Of a stretch of 64,000 nucleotides of DNA, positions 16,888 through 25,134 are shown one piece after another (the stretch's first letter is position 1; every line of letters starts with the position of its first letter). The position numbers and the translations under genes are program-made. Source of the stretch: CALMEC01 sp964434425 (lineage in GTDB: Bacteria; Actinomycetota; Thermoleophilia; Miltoncostaeales; Miltoncostaeaceae); the NCBI GenBank assembly GCA_964434425.1, contig CAYSVH010000002.1, positions 62,001-126,000 of the forward strand. Reading direction: 5' to 3'. Under the pieces are notes generated by a model. That model did not search any database. It had not been told where the DNA came from and saw only the letters and a list, made by a program, of their open reading frames with translations.

Positions 16888-16969
16888 GGGGGGATGCCCG
16901 AGTGGTCAAAGGGAACGGTCTGTAAAATCGTCGGCTCCGCCTACGGAGGTTCGAACCCTCCTCCCCCCA
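16888..16969 (+). tRNA. tRNA-Tyr (anticodon GTA)
   Basis: The acceptor stem GGGGGGA pairs with TCCCCCC, with discriminator A at 16969. The anticodon loop CTGTAAA gives GTA. The long variable arm CTCCGCCTACGGAG marks it as class II, as expected for bacterial tRNA-Tyr. CCA is not encoded. Confidence 0.96.
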
Positions 16970-16971
16970 CT

Positions 16972-16987
16972 ACCGGCCTCGGCCGGT
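16972..16987 (+). terminator. Short hairpin between tRNA-Tyr and tRNA-Thr
   Basis: ACCGGCC-TC-GGCCGGT is a perfect 7-bp stem with a 2-base gap, followed by GTTT. It may be a partial terminator or a processing site. Confidence 0.4.
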
Positions 16988-16992
16988 GTTTC

Positions 16993-17065
<73 letters not shown>

Positions 17066-17084
17066 TCCCCGATGGGGAGAACAT

Positions 17085-17158
<74 letters not shown>

Positions 17159-17163
17159 CTCAC

Positions 17164-17189
17164 CCGCCTCGGCCACAGAACCGAGGCGG
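17164..17189 (+). terminator. Terminator-like hairpin after the tRNA cluster
   Basis: CCGCCTCGG (17164-17172) and CCGAGGCGG (17181-17189) form a perfect 9-bp stem with an 8-base loop just after tRNA-Met. No strong T-run follows. Confidence 0.55.
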
Positions 17190-17302
17190 TGCTCTCTGCG
17201 CATTTCCAGCGAGATCGCACGGATGTCGCGCTACTATTGACGGTCCCGCGCCAGAGGTCGGCACACCCGCCCGGTGTGCCGCGAAGGATCCACGAAGCCC
17301 CA

Positions 17303-18691
17303 GTGAACCGACCGGCCAAGATCGTCGTCACCGTCACCCTCACCCTGGGTGCCGCCGCGGTCGTCCTCGCATCGACGCTCGCCGTCGGATCGGAGACCCC
17401 GGCCGTCGCGCTCTGGCTGGGGCTTCTCATCGGAGGGGCCGCGATGGAGATCGCGACCCTCGAGGGCAACGACGACGAACAGACCGAGCACCCGTTCAGC
17501 CTGGCCGCGAGCGTCCACCTGGCCGGAGCACTCCTGCTCCCGCCGGGCTGGGCCGCCCTCATCGCCGGCGCCGCCACCATGCTCGGCGAGACCGCGCGCC
17601 GACGCAGCCCGGTCCGCGTCGGCTTCAACGGCGCCGTCGCGACCATCGCGACGCTCGCCGCCGCCAGCGTCTTCCAGGGCATGACCCCCGGCGGGGCGTT
17701 CGAGAACTTCGAGTGGGGCGTCTACCCCTCCATCCTCGCGATGTGGATCACCTATGTCGCGGTGTCGATCATCGCGGTGGTCTCCATCTCCTCGGCGATC
17801 ACCCAGAAGCGGTGGAACCCGATGACCGTGGTGCGCGGGCCGGAGCTCGTGAGCTACGTGATGGAGGGCTGCCTGGCCGTCGTCATGGCCATCCTGATCA
17901 GCGAGGCCCCCCGCGTCCTCCTGTTCGGCGTCCTCCTTCTCGTCGCCGTGTTCCTCGCCATGAAGCGCCACCGCGCGTTGCGGCACGAGACCCGCGAGAC
18001 GCTGAAAGCACTCGCAGCCGCGGTCGACGCCCGAGATCCGTACACCGCCCAGCACTCCGAACGCGTGGGCGACCTCGCATCCCGGCTGGCGGAGGCGGTG
18101 CAGCTGCCCGAGCAGACCGTGGTCGACACGCGATGGGCCGGTCGCCTGCACGACCTGGGGAAGATCGTCGTCGACAACTCCATCCTTCACAAGCCCGGCG
18201 CGCTCGACGACCAGGAATGGGAGCTCATGCGGAGCCACCCCATCGTGTCGGCCGACCTGCTGTCGTCCCTCAGCCTCACGCGCTCGCTTCTGCCGGCGAT
18301 CCGCCAGCACCACGAGCGCCAGGACGGAAAGGGGTACTTCAACGTCCCCGGCGCCGAGATCTCGCTCGGGGCGTCGATGCTCACGCTCGCGGACTCGTTC
18401 GACGCCATGACGACCGACCGCCCCTACCGGAAGGCCATGCCGGTCGAGGACGCCCTCGCCATCATCGAGTCCGGCCTCGGCACCCACTTCCACACCGAGC
18501 TGGGCCGGGCGTTCATCGCCATGATCCGCGGCGATGCGATCCCCGAGGTGGACCTCGACTGGAAGCCACCGACGCCCACGGCCCCGGCGCGCCCGGAGAT
18601 GGACGCGCGCACCGCGAACGAGGTGGACGATCCCGATCGCCTGGTGCCCGCCGACGACTCCGCGACCGCACAGCAGCCCGTGGTGCCGTAA
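17303..18691 (+). CDS. Membrane protein with HD-GYP-type phosphohydrolase domain
   Basis: The first ~215 residues form several membrane helices (a MASE-like sensor region). Residues ~225-410 are an HD-GYP domain with AHSERVGDLA, GRLHDLGKIVV (the HD pair), RSHPIVSADLL, RQHHERQDGKGY and LADSFDAMTTDRPYR. Family members hydrolyse cyclic di-GMP. Here the signature triplet reads GYF instead of GYP. The C-terminus is a low-complexity tail. I chose the GTG at 17303, which starts just before the first hydrophobic segment. The tRNA cluster lies upstream and a riboswitch downstream, so it is probably monocistronic. Confidence 0.88.
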   Translation: MNRPAKIVVTVTLTLGAAAVVLASTLAVGSETPAVALWLGLLIGGAAMEIATLEGNDDEQTEHPFSLAASVHLAGALLLPPGWAALIAGAATMLGETARRRSPVRVGFNGAVATIATLAAASVFQGMTPGGAFENFEWGVYPSILAMWITYVAVSIIAVVSISSAITQKRWNPMTVVRGPELVSYVMEGCLAVVMAILISEAPRVLLFGVLLLVAVFLAMKRHRALRHETRETLKALAAAVDARDPYTAQHSERVGDLASRLAEAVQLPEQTVVDTRWAGRLHDLGKIVVDNSILHKPGALDDQEWELMRSHPIVSADLLSSLSLTRSLLPAIRQHHERQDGKGYFNVPGAEISLGASMLTLADSFDAMTTDRPYRKAMPVEDALAIIESGLGTHFHTELGRAFIAMIRGDAIPEVDLDWKPPTPTAPARPEMDARTANEVDDPDRLVPADDSATAQQPVVP

Positions 18692-18727
18692 CACCCCCGG
18701 GACCCGGTTCCCCTGCTAGCCTCACGC

Positions 18728-18893
18728 CGTTCGCGCGGTGGTCGCCGATCGGCGCATGAGGGAAGTCGGTGCGAGTCCGACGCGGTCCCGCCACTGTAAC
18801 CGCGAGCGGTGTCACACGGCAGCGCCCAGCCACTGAGAGCGTCTCTCGGGAAGGCGTGACCCCGCCTCGACCGGAAGCCAGGAGACCTGCCTC
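18728..18893 (+). promoter_or_regulatory. Cobalamin (AdoCbl) riboswitch
   Basis: The sequence contains the conserved core GGGAAGTCGGTGCGAGTCCG from about 18760, then GCGGTCCCGCCACTGTAACCG, and the B12 box GCCAGGAGACCTGCC at 18877-18891. Downstream, CCTCGG (18915-18920) can pair with CCGAGG (18942-18947), which overlaps the GAGGAG ribosome binding site of the next gene. That suggests translational repression by cobalamin. It controls the lipoprotein and ECF transporter operon. Confidence 0.93.
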
Positions 18894-18955
18894 CGCCGGA
18901 CATCCATCAGGCGGCCTCGGCCACCGACGGCAACCACCGCTCCGAGGAGACGCGG

Positions 18956-19843
18956 GTGCGCAACCGAATCTGGATCCTCCTGGCGGGCCTGCTCGCGGCG
19001 ACGGCGCTCCTCGCCGGATGCGGCGGGCGCGTATCGGACCGCACCGGATCCGACGCGGCACAGCTCATCACCGAGGGGTACGGCGAGACCGTGCTCTCGG
19101 AGGACGGCCTCGCCGCCGGGAGGTCGGCGATGGACGGACTCCGCGCGACGCACGACGTCGAGACCGCCTTCGGCGGGGGTTTCGTGTCGTCCATCGACGG
19201 ACGACGGATGACGACGAACCCGGCGCGGGACTGGCTCTACTACGTGAACGGGATCCAGTCGGGGCGCAGCGCGAGCGAGTACACGGTGCGCACCGGCGAC
19301 CGGATCTGGTGGGACCACCGCGAGTGGCAGGGGCATCCGACGGCCTCGGTCGTCGTCGGGAGCTGGCCGGAGCCCTTCGTGGGCGGGTACCCGACGCGAC
19401 CCGAATCCGTCGCGGTCGACGCCCCACTCGACGCGACACTGCGCGAGCGGGGTGTCGACGTCGCCCCGTCGGACCGCCCCTGGCGCGTCCGGGTCGACTC
19501 CGACGCAGCGCTGGCCGACCGCGATCCCGCGTGGAGGCGCGCCCGCGCCGCATCCGACAGCGAGCTCGTCGCACGCATCCGCGACGGCGGGGTCGAGGTG
19601 ATCGACGGCCGTGGTCGGTGGACCCCCGTCCCCGATGGGCGGGCGATCGCCGTGGCCGTCCTGACGGGAGTGACCGCCGAGGACGGTGGGGCCCTCCTCG
19701 CGATCGTCGGCGTCACCCCCGACGACGCCCGGCGGGCGGCCGAGACGATCGCCGCCGACCCCGATGTCCTGTCGGGACGTGTCGCCGTGGCGTTCGACGC
19801 GGACGGCGCCCCGACGGCGAACGCCGGATGGACGCACCCGTGA
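18956..19843 (+). CDS. DUF4430 lipoprotein, predicted cobalamin-binding component
   Basis: The 295-residue protein begins with a lipoprotein signal (hydrophobic run then LLAGCGG, with Cys near residue 22). Residues ~60-125 carry the DUF4430 pattern RDWLYYVNGIQSGRSASEY followed by GDRIWWDHREW. This domain resembles the C-terminal part of eukaryotic transcobalamin. The rest is unassigned. As the first gene after the B12 riboswitch and directly coupled to the ECF transporter, it most likely captures cobalamin or a related corrinoid at the outer face of the membrane; this is an inference. The GTG start has GAGGAG 5 bases upstream. Confidence 0.85.
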   Translation: MRNRIWILLAGLLAATALLAGCGGRVSDRTGSDAAQLITEGYGETVLSEDGLAAGRSAMDGLRATHDVETAFGGGFVSSIDGRRMTTNPARDWLYYVNGIQSGRSASEYTVRTGDRIWWDHREWQGHPTASVVVGSWPEPFVGGYPTRPESVAVDAPLDATLRERGVDVAPSDRPWRVRVDSDAALADRDPAWRRARAASDSELVARIRDGGVEVIDGRGRWTPVPDGRAIAVAVLTGVTAEDGGALLAIVGVTPDDARRAAETIAADPDVLSGRVAVAFDADGAPTANAGWTHP

Positions 19844-20694
19844 CCGAGGGGGTCCGAGCACCCGGACCGCTCCTTCTCCTGGGCATCGGCCTGTGCATCA
19901 TCGCGTTCACCACGACGCACCCGCTCATCATCGGTGCCGTCCTCGTCGTCGCGGTCCTGCTGACACTCGCCGCTCCGTCGCGGAGCACGCTCGTGCTGAC
20001 CATCGCGGCCATCGCCGCCATCGGGGTGGTCGTCCTCAACCCGTTCGTCCAGGTGAACGGCGACCTCATCCTGTTCGAGCTCCCCGGGATACCGATCCTC
20101 GACACCCAGGTCACCCTCGAGGAGGTCGTCGCCGGCCTGGTTCTCGGAGCACGCGCCGCGGCCGTCACCCTCGTCGTCATGTCGACCCTCGCACTGGCGG
20201 ACCCGGATCGGCTCCTGGCACTCGCATCGCGCCTCGCACCGAACTCGGCGCTGGCCGCATCGATCGCCGCGCGGCTGGTGCCCACCCTGCGCCGTGACGC
20301 CGCGGGGCTCACGGAGACCGCCCGGTTGCGCGGACGCGCCCTGACCACGGGTCGCTGGAGGTCGCGCGTGCGGACCACGGGCGCGCTCGCCGTGCCGCTC
20401 CTGGGCAGCTCGCTCGACCGGGCGATCGACGTGGCGGAGGCCATGGCGGCGCGCGGCTACGGCGCCGGTCCGCGAACACGGCCTCCGCGCCCGCCACTCA
20501 CGTCGCCGGACCGCGTGATCGCGGTGGCGGCCATCGTCCTCATCGCCGTCGGCGGCCTCACCATCGCCAGCCGGATCGGGGACTTCGACTTCTACCCTCG
20601 GCTGACACCCCTGGGGGAGACCGGCTCGATCGCGGCCATGGTGGTCGTCCTCGGGGCCGGGTCCACGGCCGCGATCGCGGCGGCACGCCGATGA
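19840..20694 (+). CDS. ecfT: ECF transporter transmembrane component EcfT
   Basis: EcfT couples ATP hydrolysis to the substrate-binding S component. The 284-residue protein has N-terminal membrane helices, a central amphipathic region and the two typical coupling motifs ending in Ala-Arg-Gly-like sequence (ETARLRGRAL and EAMAARGYG), which dock on the ATPases. I chose the GTG at 19840, which overlaps the lipoprotein stop (GTGA); an in-frame ATG at 19828 is also possible. The gene is coupled to the ATPase gene by ATGA. Confidence 0.88.
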   Translation: MTEGVRAPGPLLLLGIGLCIIAFTTTHPLIIGAVLVVAVLLTLAAPSRSTLVLTIAAIAAIGVVVLNPFVQVNGDLILFELPGIPILDTQVTLEEVVAGLVLGARAAAVTLVVMSTLALADPDRLLALASRLAPNSALAASIAARLVPTLRRDAAGLTETARLRGRALTTGRWRSRVRTTGALAVPLLGSSLDRAIDVAEAMAARGYGAGPRTRPPRPPLTSPDRVIAVAAIVLIAVGGLTIASRIGDFDFYPRLTPLGETGSIAAMVVVLGAGSTAAIAAARR

Positions 20695-22064
20695 CACTCG
20701 CGCGCGCCGAGAACGTGAGCTTCTGGCCGACGGGATCGGCGGTCCCCGCGCTCGACGACGTCAGCCTGTCCGTCGACGCGGGCACCATCACCCTCATCCG
20801 CGGATCGTCCGGGGCCGGAAAATCCACGCTGCTCCGGGCCCTGTCGGGCCTCGTGCCCCACTTCCACGGGGGGACCTTCGCGGGACGGGTGATCGTCGAC
20901 GGCCACGACACCCGCCGCACGTCCGTGGCCGAGCTGGGCCGGTTCGTCGGTTCGGTGTTCCAGGACCCGGAGGTCCAAGCCGTGCGAAGCACGGTTCACT
21001 CGGACATCGCGTTCGGGCTCGAGAGCCATCGCGTGGCGTCGGCCGACATCCCGGCGGCGACCCGGGCGGCGCTTCGCCGGATCGGGGGCGAACATCTCGT
21101 CGACCGGAGCATCGCGACGCTCTCAGGAGGGGAGCGACAACGGGTCGCCATCGCCTCCGCGATCGCTCTTCGCCCCAAGCTCCTCACGCTGGACGAGCCG
21201 ACCTCGCAGCTCGACGCATCGGGCGTCGCCGCACTCCGCATCCTTCTCCACGACCTGGCGGCCGACGGCGTGGGCGTGGTCGTGGCCGAGCACGACGACC
21301 ACCGCATGTCACTCGACCCCGAACGGGAGATCTGGATGGAGGGCGGCCGGTGCGTGGCCGAACCCCCCGCACCGCCGCCCCGCCCACAGGTCCGTCCACA
21401 GACTGGGGACGTGCTTCTGGCGGTACGGGGCCTGCGCGTGGCATTCGGCGAGTGCACCGTCCTGACCTCATGTGACCTCGACGTGCGAGCCGGCGAGGTG
21501 CTGGCCGTGACCGGCGACAACGGAAGCGGCAAGTCGACGCTGCTTCGCGCCCTCGTGGGCGTCCAGGAGATCGCCGGTGGCCGCATCGCCATCGACGGGC
21601 GACCCGCGGACGACCTCGGTGTGGAGGATCGCGCCGGGCACCTCGCCTATCTCCCGCAGGACGGTGGGCGGCGGTTGCTCCGTGATCGTGTCGACGAGGA
21701 GGTCGCCGACACCGTGTGGGCCACGCCGACGAGTGCGGGAGAAGCCCTGGCCGATCTCGACCTGGCCGCGTTCACGGACCGGCACCCGCTCGACCTCTCG
21801 GTCGGCGAGCGGGAACGCGTGGCGATCGCGACCGTTCTCGCCACGTCCCGGCCGGTCCTCCTCCTCGATGAGCCGACCCGCGGGATGGACCCGGTCCGGC
21901 GTCGTCGGATGGGCGAGGCGCTGCGCCGCCGCGCCGAACGCGGAGCCGCGGTCGTCGTCGTCACACACGACGACCGGCTCGTCCACGAGATCGCGGACCG
22001 CCGTCTCATCCTGGTCCGCGGTGGGCTCCACCCCGTGCCGGTGGCCGGCGAGGTGACGGTGTGA
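20691..22064 (+). CDS. ECF transporter ATPase, two ABC domains fused
   Basis: One 457-residue chain contains two complete ABC ATPase domains, doing the job of separate EcfA1 and EcfA2. Domain 1 (to ~residue 225) has Walker A GSSGAGKST, signature LSGGERQRV and Walker B LLTLDEPTS. Domain 2 has GDNGSGKST, the variant signature LSVGERERV and LLLDEPTRG. The linker is Pro-rich. Fused ECF ATPases are known in actinobacteria and some other groups. The ATG overlaps the ecfT stop; the gene's own stop overlaps the S-component GTG. Confidence 0.93.
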   Translation: MTLARAENVSFWPTGSAVPALDDVSLSVDAGTITLIRGSSGAGKSTLLRALSGLVPHFHGGTFAGRVIVDGHDTRRTSVAELGRFVGSVFQDPEVQAVRSTVHSDIAFGLESHRVASADIPAATRAALRRIGGEHLVDRSIATLSGGERQRVAIASAIALRPKLLTLDEPTSQLDASGVAALRILLHDLAADGVGVVVAEHDDHRMSLDPEREIWMEGGRCVAEPPAPPPRPQVRPQTGDVLLAVRGLRVAFGECTVLTSCDLDVRAGEVLAVTGDNGSGKSTLLRALVGVQEIAGGRIAIDGRPADDLGVEDRAGHLAYLPQDGGRRLLRDRVDEEVADTVWATPTSAGEALADLDLAAFTDRHPLDLSVGERERVAIATVLATSRPVLLLDEPTRGMDPVRRRRMGEALRRRAERGAAVVVVTHDDRLVHEIADRRLILVRGGLHPVPVAGEVTV

Positions 22065-22711
22065 CGACGGCGGCGACGATCACCGTGACGAGCGTGCTCA
22101 CGATCCTCGCCGTGGGACTGGTGGCCGTCGAGCACGGGCGCCCGGACGCCCGGCGGCTCGCCGTCGTGGCCGCCCTGGGGGCCGCGGCCGCGGCCAGCCG
22201 CGTGCTCTTCGTCGCGCTCCCCAGCGTGCAGCCCGTCACGGTCATCGTCCTGGCGACGGGCGCCACGCTCGGACCGCGGGCCGGTTTCGCGGTGGGCGCG
22301 CTCACGCCGCTTCTGTCGAACATGGCGCTGGGGCACGGCACCTGGACACCCGCCCAGATGGCCCTCTGGGGGATGGTGGGGGTGACGGGCGCCGCGCTCG
22401 CGACGGTCTGCCGTCGTCCCCATGGCCTCGCCGTCGTGGGGTTCGTCTGGGGATTCCTCTTCGGCTGGGCGATGAATCTCTGGGACCTCGCGGTCCTCGG
22501 GCCGGTCCTCAACTGGCCCGCGTTCGTCGCCAGGTCCGGAGCGAGCCTGTGGTTCGAGACTGCGCACGCCGTCGGCAACGTCGTCTTCGCCCTGGCCATC
22601 GGTGCCGCGTTGACGCGGCTTCTCCTGCGCTACCGCAACCGTCTGTCGGTCACCATCGTGTGGGCCGACCCCGTTCCGCCACCCTCCCACCCGGACGTGA
22701 CGGGTCCCTGA
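22061..22711 (+). CDS. ECF transporter S component, predicted cobalamin-specific
   Basis: This 216-residue protein is almost all membrane helices (about six), as expected for an S component. Motifs include AALGAAAAASRVLF, a small-residue-rich first helix used for docking to EcfT, then VIVLATGATLGPRAGFAVG and GWAMNLWDL. The substrate is assigned from context: the operon is under a cobalamin riboswitch and begins with a DUF4430 lipoprotein. The GTG overlaps the ATPase stop. The 3' end faces the argH-like gene 12 bases away. Confidence 0.85.
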   Translation: MTTAATITVTSVLTILAVGLVAVEHGRPDARRLAVVAALGAAAAASRVLFVALPSVQPVTVIVLATGATLGPRAGFAVGALTPLLSNMALGHGTWTPAQMALWGMVGVTGAALATVCRRPHGLAVVGFVWGFLFGWAMNLWDLAVLGPVLNWPAFVARSGASLWFETAHAVGNVVFALAIGAALTRLLLRYRNRLSVTIVWADPVPPPSHPDVTGP

Positions 22712-22733
22712 CCGGGGAGAGCGTCAGGACCCG
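22701..22733. terminator. Hairpin between two convergent genes
   Basis: CGGGTCC-C-TGAC and GTCAGGACCCG pair with a one-base bulge around a 10-base loop. It spans the stop codons of the S component (plus) and the lyase (minus), so it could terminate both. Confidence 0.5.
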
Positions 22734-24250
22734 GACGCCCGCTCCGATGTGGCCCGGCGCCGCGCCTCGTCCAGGAGCGTCTCCGCTGCGGATGCGGCAC
22801 GTGAGCGGACCTCGGCCGACCACGCCCGGGCCTCCCCACGCCCGTCGCGTGCGCGGTCCAGCAGAGCGCGCATCTCGGTCGGCGTAGACGACCCGGTCTG
22901 TGTGCGATCGACCAGACAGGACGCCGGATCGAGCGCACGCCGGACGGCCTCGGCGTCGATCGTGATCGGCACCTCCACGACGTCGGCGGCGACGGAGTCC
23001 AGAAGCTCGGCCGTCAGACCCTCCGGACCGCGTCCGTCCTCGGAGAGCCGCCGGACCGCACGACCGACGATGGTGTGGGCCGTGCGGTAGTCGATGCCCG
23101 ACGTGATCGCCACGACGTCCGCGACGTCGGCGGCGACCAGGAAGGCCTCGCGTGCCGACCGCTCGAGGGCGTCACGGTGGATGACCATCCCGCGTACGAC
23201 CGCGGTCGCCAGGTGCACCGCGTTCCGGGCACCGTCCACGAGCCGGGGGATCCCGCCGTTCAGCACCTGGTAGTGGTCCGTGCGCCCGGATCCCGTGTGG
23301 AGCGCCGTCAGCATCGTGGTGACCGCTCCCGCCGCCTCGGCCGCGGCGGCACGCAGCACGGGAAGCGCGTAGGGGTTCTTCTTCTGCGGCATGAGATCAC
23401 TCTGACGCGAATGGGCGTCGGCCAGCTCGATCGCGCCGAACTCGCGACTCGCGAGGATCTCGAAGTCCTGGGCCATCTGCGAGATCCCCGTGAGGAGGAT
23501 CGCCACGGAACCGGCGAGTTCCACGTATCCGTCGGCCGCCCACATGGCGTCTTTCGTGTGGGCGACGACATCCGCGAAACCCAGCAGCTCGGCCAGGCGT
23601 TCGCGATCCGTCGGCCAGCGCGATCCGGCGCTGCCACCCACCCCGGCCACGGACCGGTCCAGCCAGTCGACGGCCGAACGCAGCCGGACGGCGTCGCGCC
23701 GGAAGACCTCGCTGTAGCCCGCGAGCAGGTGCCCGAAGGTGGTGGGCTGGGCCGGCTGGAGGTACGTGTAGTCGGCGGCCAGTGTCGCGATCTCGTCGTC
23801 GGCCCGTGCGTCGAGTGCCTCGGTCAGCTCGAGGACCGCGTCGTGCAGACCGAGGACGTCGTCGCGGGCCACCAGACGGAGCGCGACCCGGAACGCCTCA
23901 CGGCGAGGACGCCCCGCGGTCAGCCAGCCGGATGCGTCGGCCCCGATGCGCCCGCGGAGCTCGTGCTCCCGGTTGTTGAACGCGTCGCCGCGGGACGGAT
24001 CCCAGGGGAAGTCCTGCGGGGGGATCGCATGGAGGTCCAAGAGCCCCGACAGGAGCCGCGCACCGCGCTCCGCGTCGATGGCACCGCCCTCGATCATGAC
24101 GACGGAGTGGGCGATGTCCGACAGGGACATCGCGGTGGCGAGGCGGATCCCGTCAGCCACCTCCGCGCGGTGTCCGGCGGCGACGAGTTCGTCGGAGGGG
24201 CCGCCGGCCAGGCGGGCGCTTCGACCGAGGTTCGGAGTCGGGTCAGCCAT
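22724..24250 (-). CDS. Argininosuccinate lyase-like protein
   Basis: This 508-residue member of the fumarase/aspartase superfamily is closest to argininosuccinate lyase: RGDAFNNREHELRGRIG, LQPAQPTTFGHLLAGY and LMPQKKNP. In true ArgH the mobile loop reads GSSxMPQKxNPD; here it reads QSDLMPQKKNPY, so one of the two loop serines is Asp and the Asp after Pro is Tyr. The protein is longer than usual ArgH (about 460) and no other arginine gene is next to it. It may be a paralogue with another substrate. The ATG at 24250 is the only sensible start. Confidence 0.72.
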   Translation of the reverse strand: MADPTPNLGRSARLAGGPSDELVAAGHRAEVADGIRLATAMSLSDIAHSVVMIEGGAIDAERGARLLSGLLDLHAIPPQDFPWDPSRGDAFNNREHELRGRIGADASGWLTAGRPRREAFRVALRLVARDDVLGLHDAVLELTEALDARADDEIATLAADYTYLQPAQPTTFGHLLAGYSEVFRRDAVRLRSAVDWLDRSVAGVGGSAGSRWPTDRERLAELLGFADVVAHTKDAMWAADGYVELAGSVAILLTGISQMAQDFEILASREFGAIELADAHSRQSDLMPQKKNPYALPVLRAAAAEAAGAVTTMLTALHTGSGRTDHYQVLNGGIPRLVDGARNAVHLATAVVRGMVIHRDALERSAREAFLVAADVADVVAITSGIDYRTAHTIVGRAVRRLSEDGRGPEGLTAELLDSVAADVVEVPITIDAEAVRRALDPASCLVDRTQTGSSTPTEMRALLDRARDGRGEARAWSAEVRSRAASAAETLLDEARRRATSERASGS

Positions 24251-24371
24251 TGACCTGGATCAAACCACGTCGAGACGGGGCAAATGTCCCCGGCCGTCGC
24301 CGGAACCGGGGTGCGGCGTTCCCTGTAGGCTTCGGCCCCGTTCGACCGGATTCCCCCGAAGAGGTGTCATT

Positions 24372-24551
24372 GTGCGTCGCATTCCCGCGTGGGTGGTTCT
24401 TTTCCTCGTGCTTCTGGGCATCTTCCTTGCCATCGTCGGCTGGGAGGAGCGACACCATGTTGGCTGGGTGCCCTTCGGCCTCGGCGTGATCTGGATCCTC
24501 TTCGGCCTGTCCTGCGCCCCGCGGATGTGGGCGAACGAGGAGAAGCACTAG
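24372..24551 (+). CDS. Small two-helix membrane protein
   Basis: A 59-residue frame starts with GTG, preceded by GAAGAGGTG as a possible ribosome binding site. It has two hydrophobic segments (WVVLFLVLLGIFLAIVG and WVPFGLGVIWILFGLSC) separated by EERHH and ends in a charged tail. A TAGGCT box lies upstream at about 24327. The helical pattern and spacing favour a real gene, divergent from the lyase. No family is recognised. Confidence 0.6.
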   Translation: MRRIPAWVVLFLVLLGIFLAIVGWEERHHVGWVPFGLGVIWILFGLSCAPRMWANEEKH

Positions 24552-24711
24552 CGTCCCACGTCAGAGGTTCGTGGTCGTTTGCCGGCTGCACCTCATCGCG
24601 AGGCGGTGTCCTCGACCGCCAATAGACTCCCGGTACTCCGGGCGATCGTGCGTCCGTGCCTCGCCGGAGATTCGCCCGGCGAACACCAAGCGAACGCCTG
24701 ACGCAAGGACA

Positions 24712-25134
24712 CTAGCCGGCCGGCTCCGCGTCGGAGCCGGTGTACGGGGTCACCACGACGGTGCCCGCGGCCCGGTCGGCCCACGTTCGTGATTCCCCGT
24801 TTCGGAAGTACCAGAGGTAGCCGACGGGCAGGACGCTGCAGACCACGTACTTCACGAACCAGCGCACGGCGGACCGGGGAAGGCCGATGGGCCCTCCCGA
24901 CGCCTGGTCGACGGCCTTGATGCCCACGATCAGCTTTCCGAACGTGCTCCCCGTCCGAGCCTCGGGGATGATCGACCACAGCAGGCCGACGATGAAGTAG
25001 GCAGCCAGGCCGTAGATCCAATCGCCGGTGACCCGGAAGACGATGGACGGAACGATCGAGTGGGGAATGGCGTCGATGAGCCAGGCGCCGAGGCGGGTCC
25101 CGAAGGTGGCATGGCGAACGACGGAGACGCTCAT
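24712..25134 (-). CDS. RDD-family membrane protein
   Basis: The 140-residue protein has the RDD pattern: an Arg-containing first helix GTRLGAWLIDAIP with Asp, and a second Asp near the C-terminus in WADRAAGTVVV. Three hydrophobic segments are visible. RDD proteins are of mostly unknown function; some act in transport. The GKLIVGIKAVD segment is typical of the family. Its ATG overlaps the stop of the enoyl-CoA hydratase gene, so it is translationally coupled to it. Confidence 0.85.
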   Translation of the reverse strand: MSVSVVRHATFGTRLGAWLIDAIPHSIVPSIVFRVTGDWIYGLAAYFIVGLLWSIIPEARTGSTFGKLIVGIKAVDQASGGPIGLPRSAVRWFVKYVVCSVLPVGYLWYFRNGESRTWADRAAGTVVVTPYTGSDAEPAG

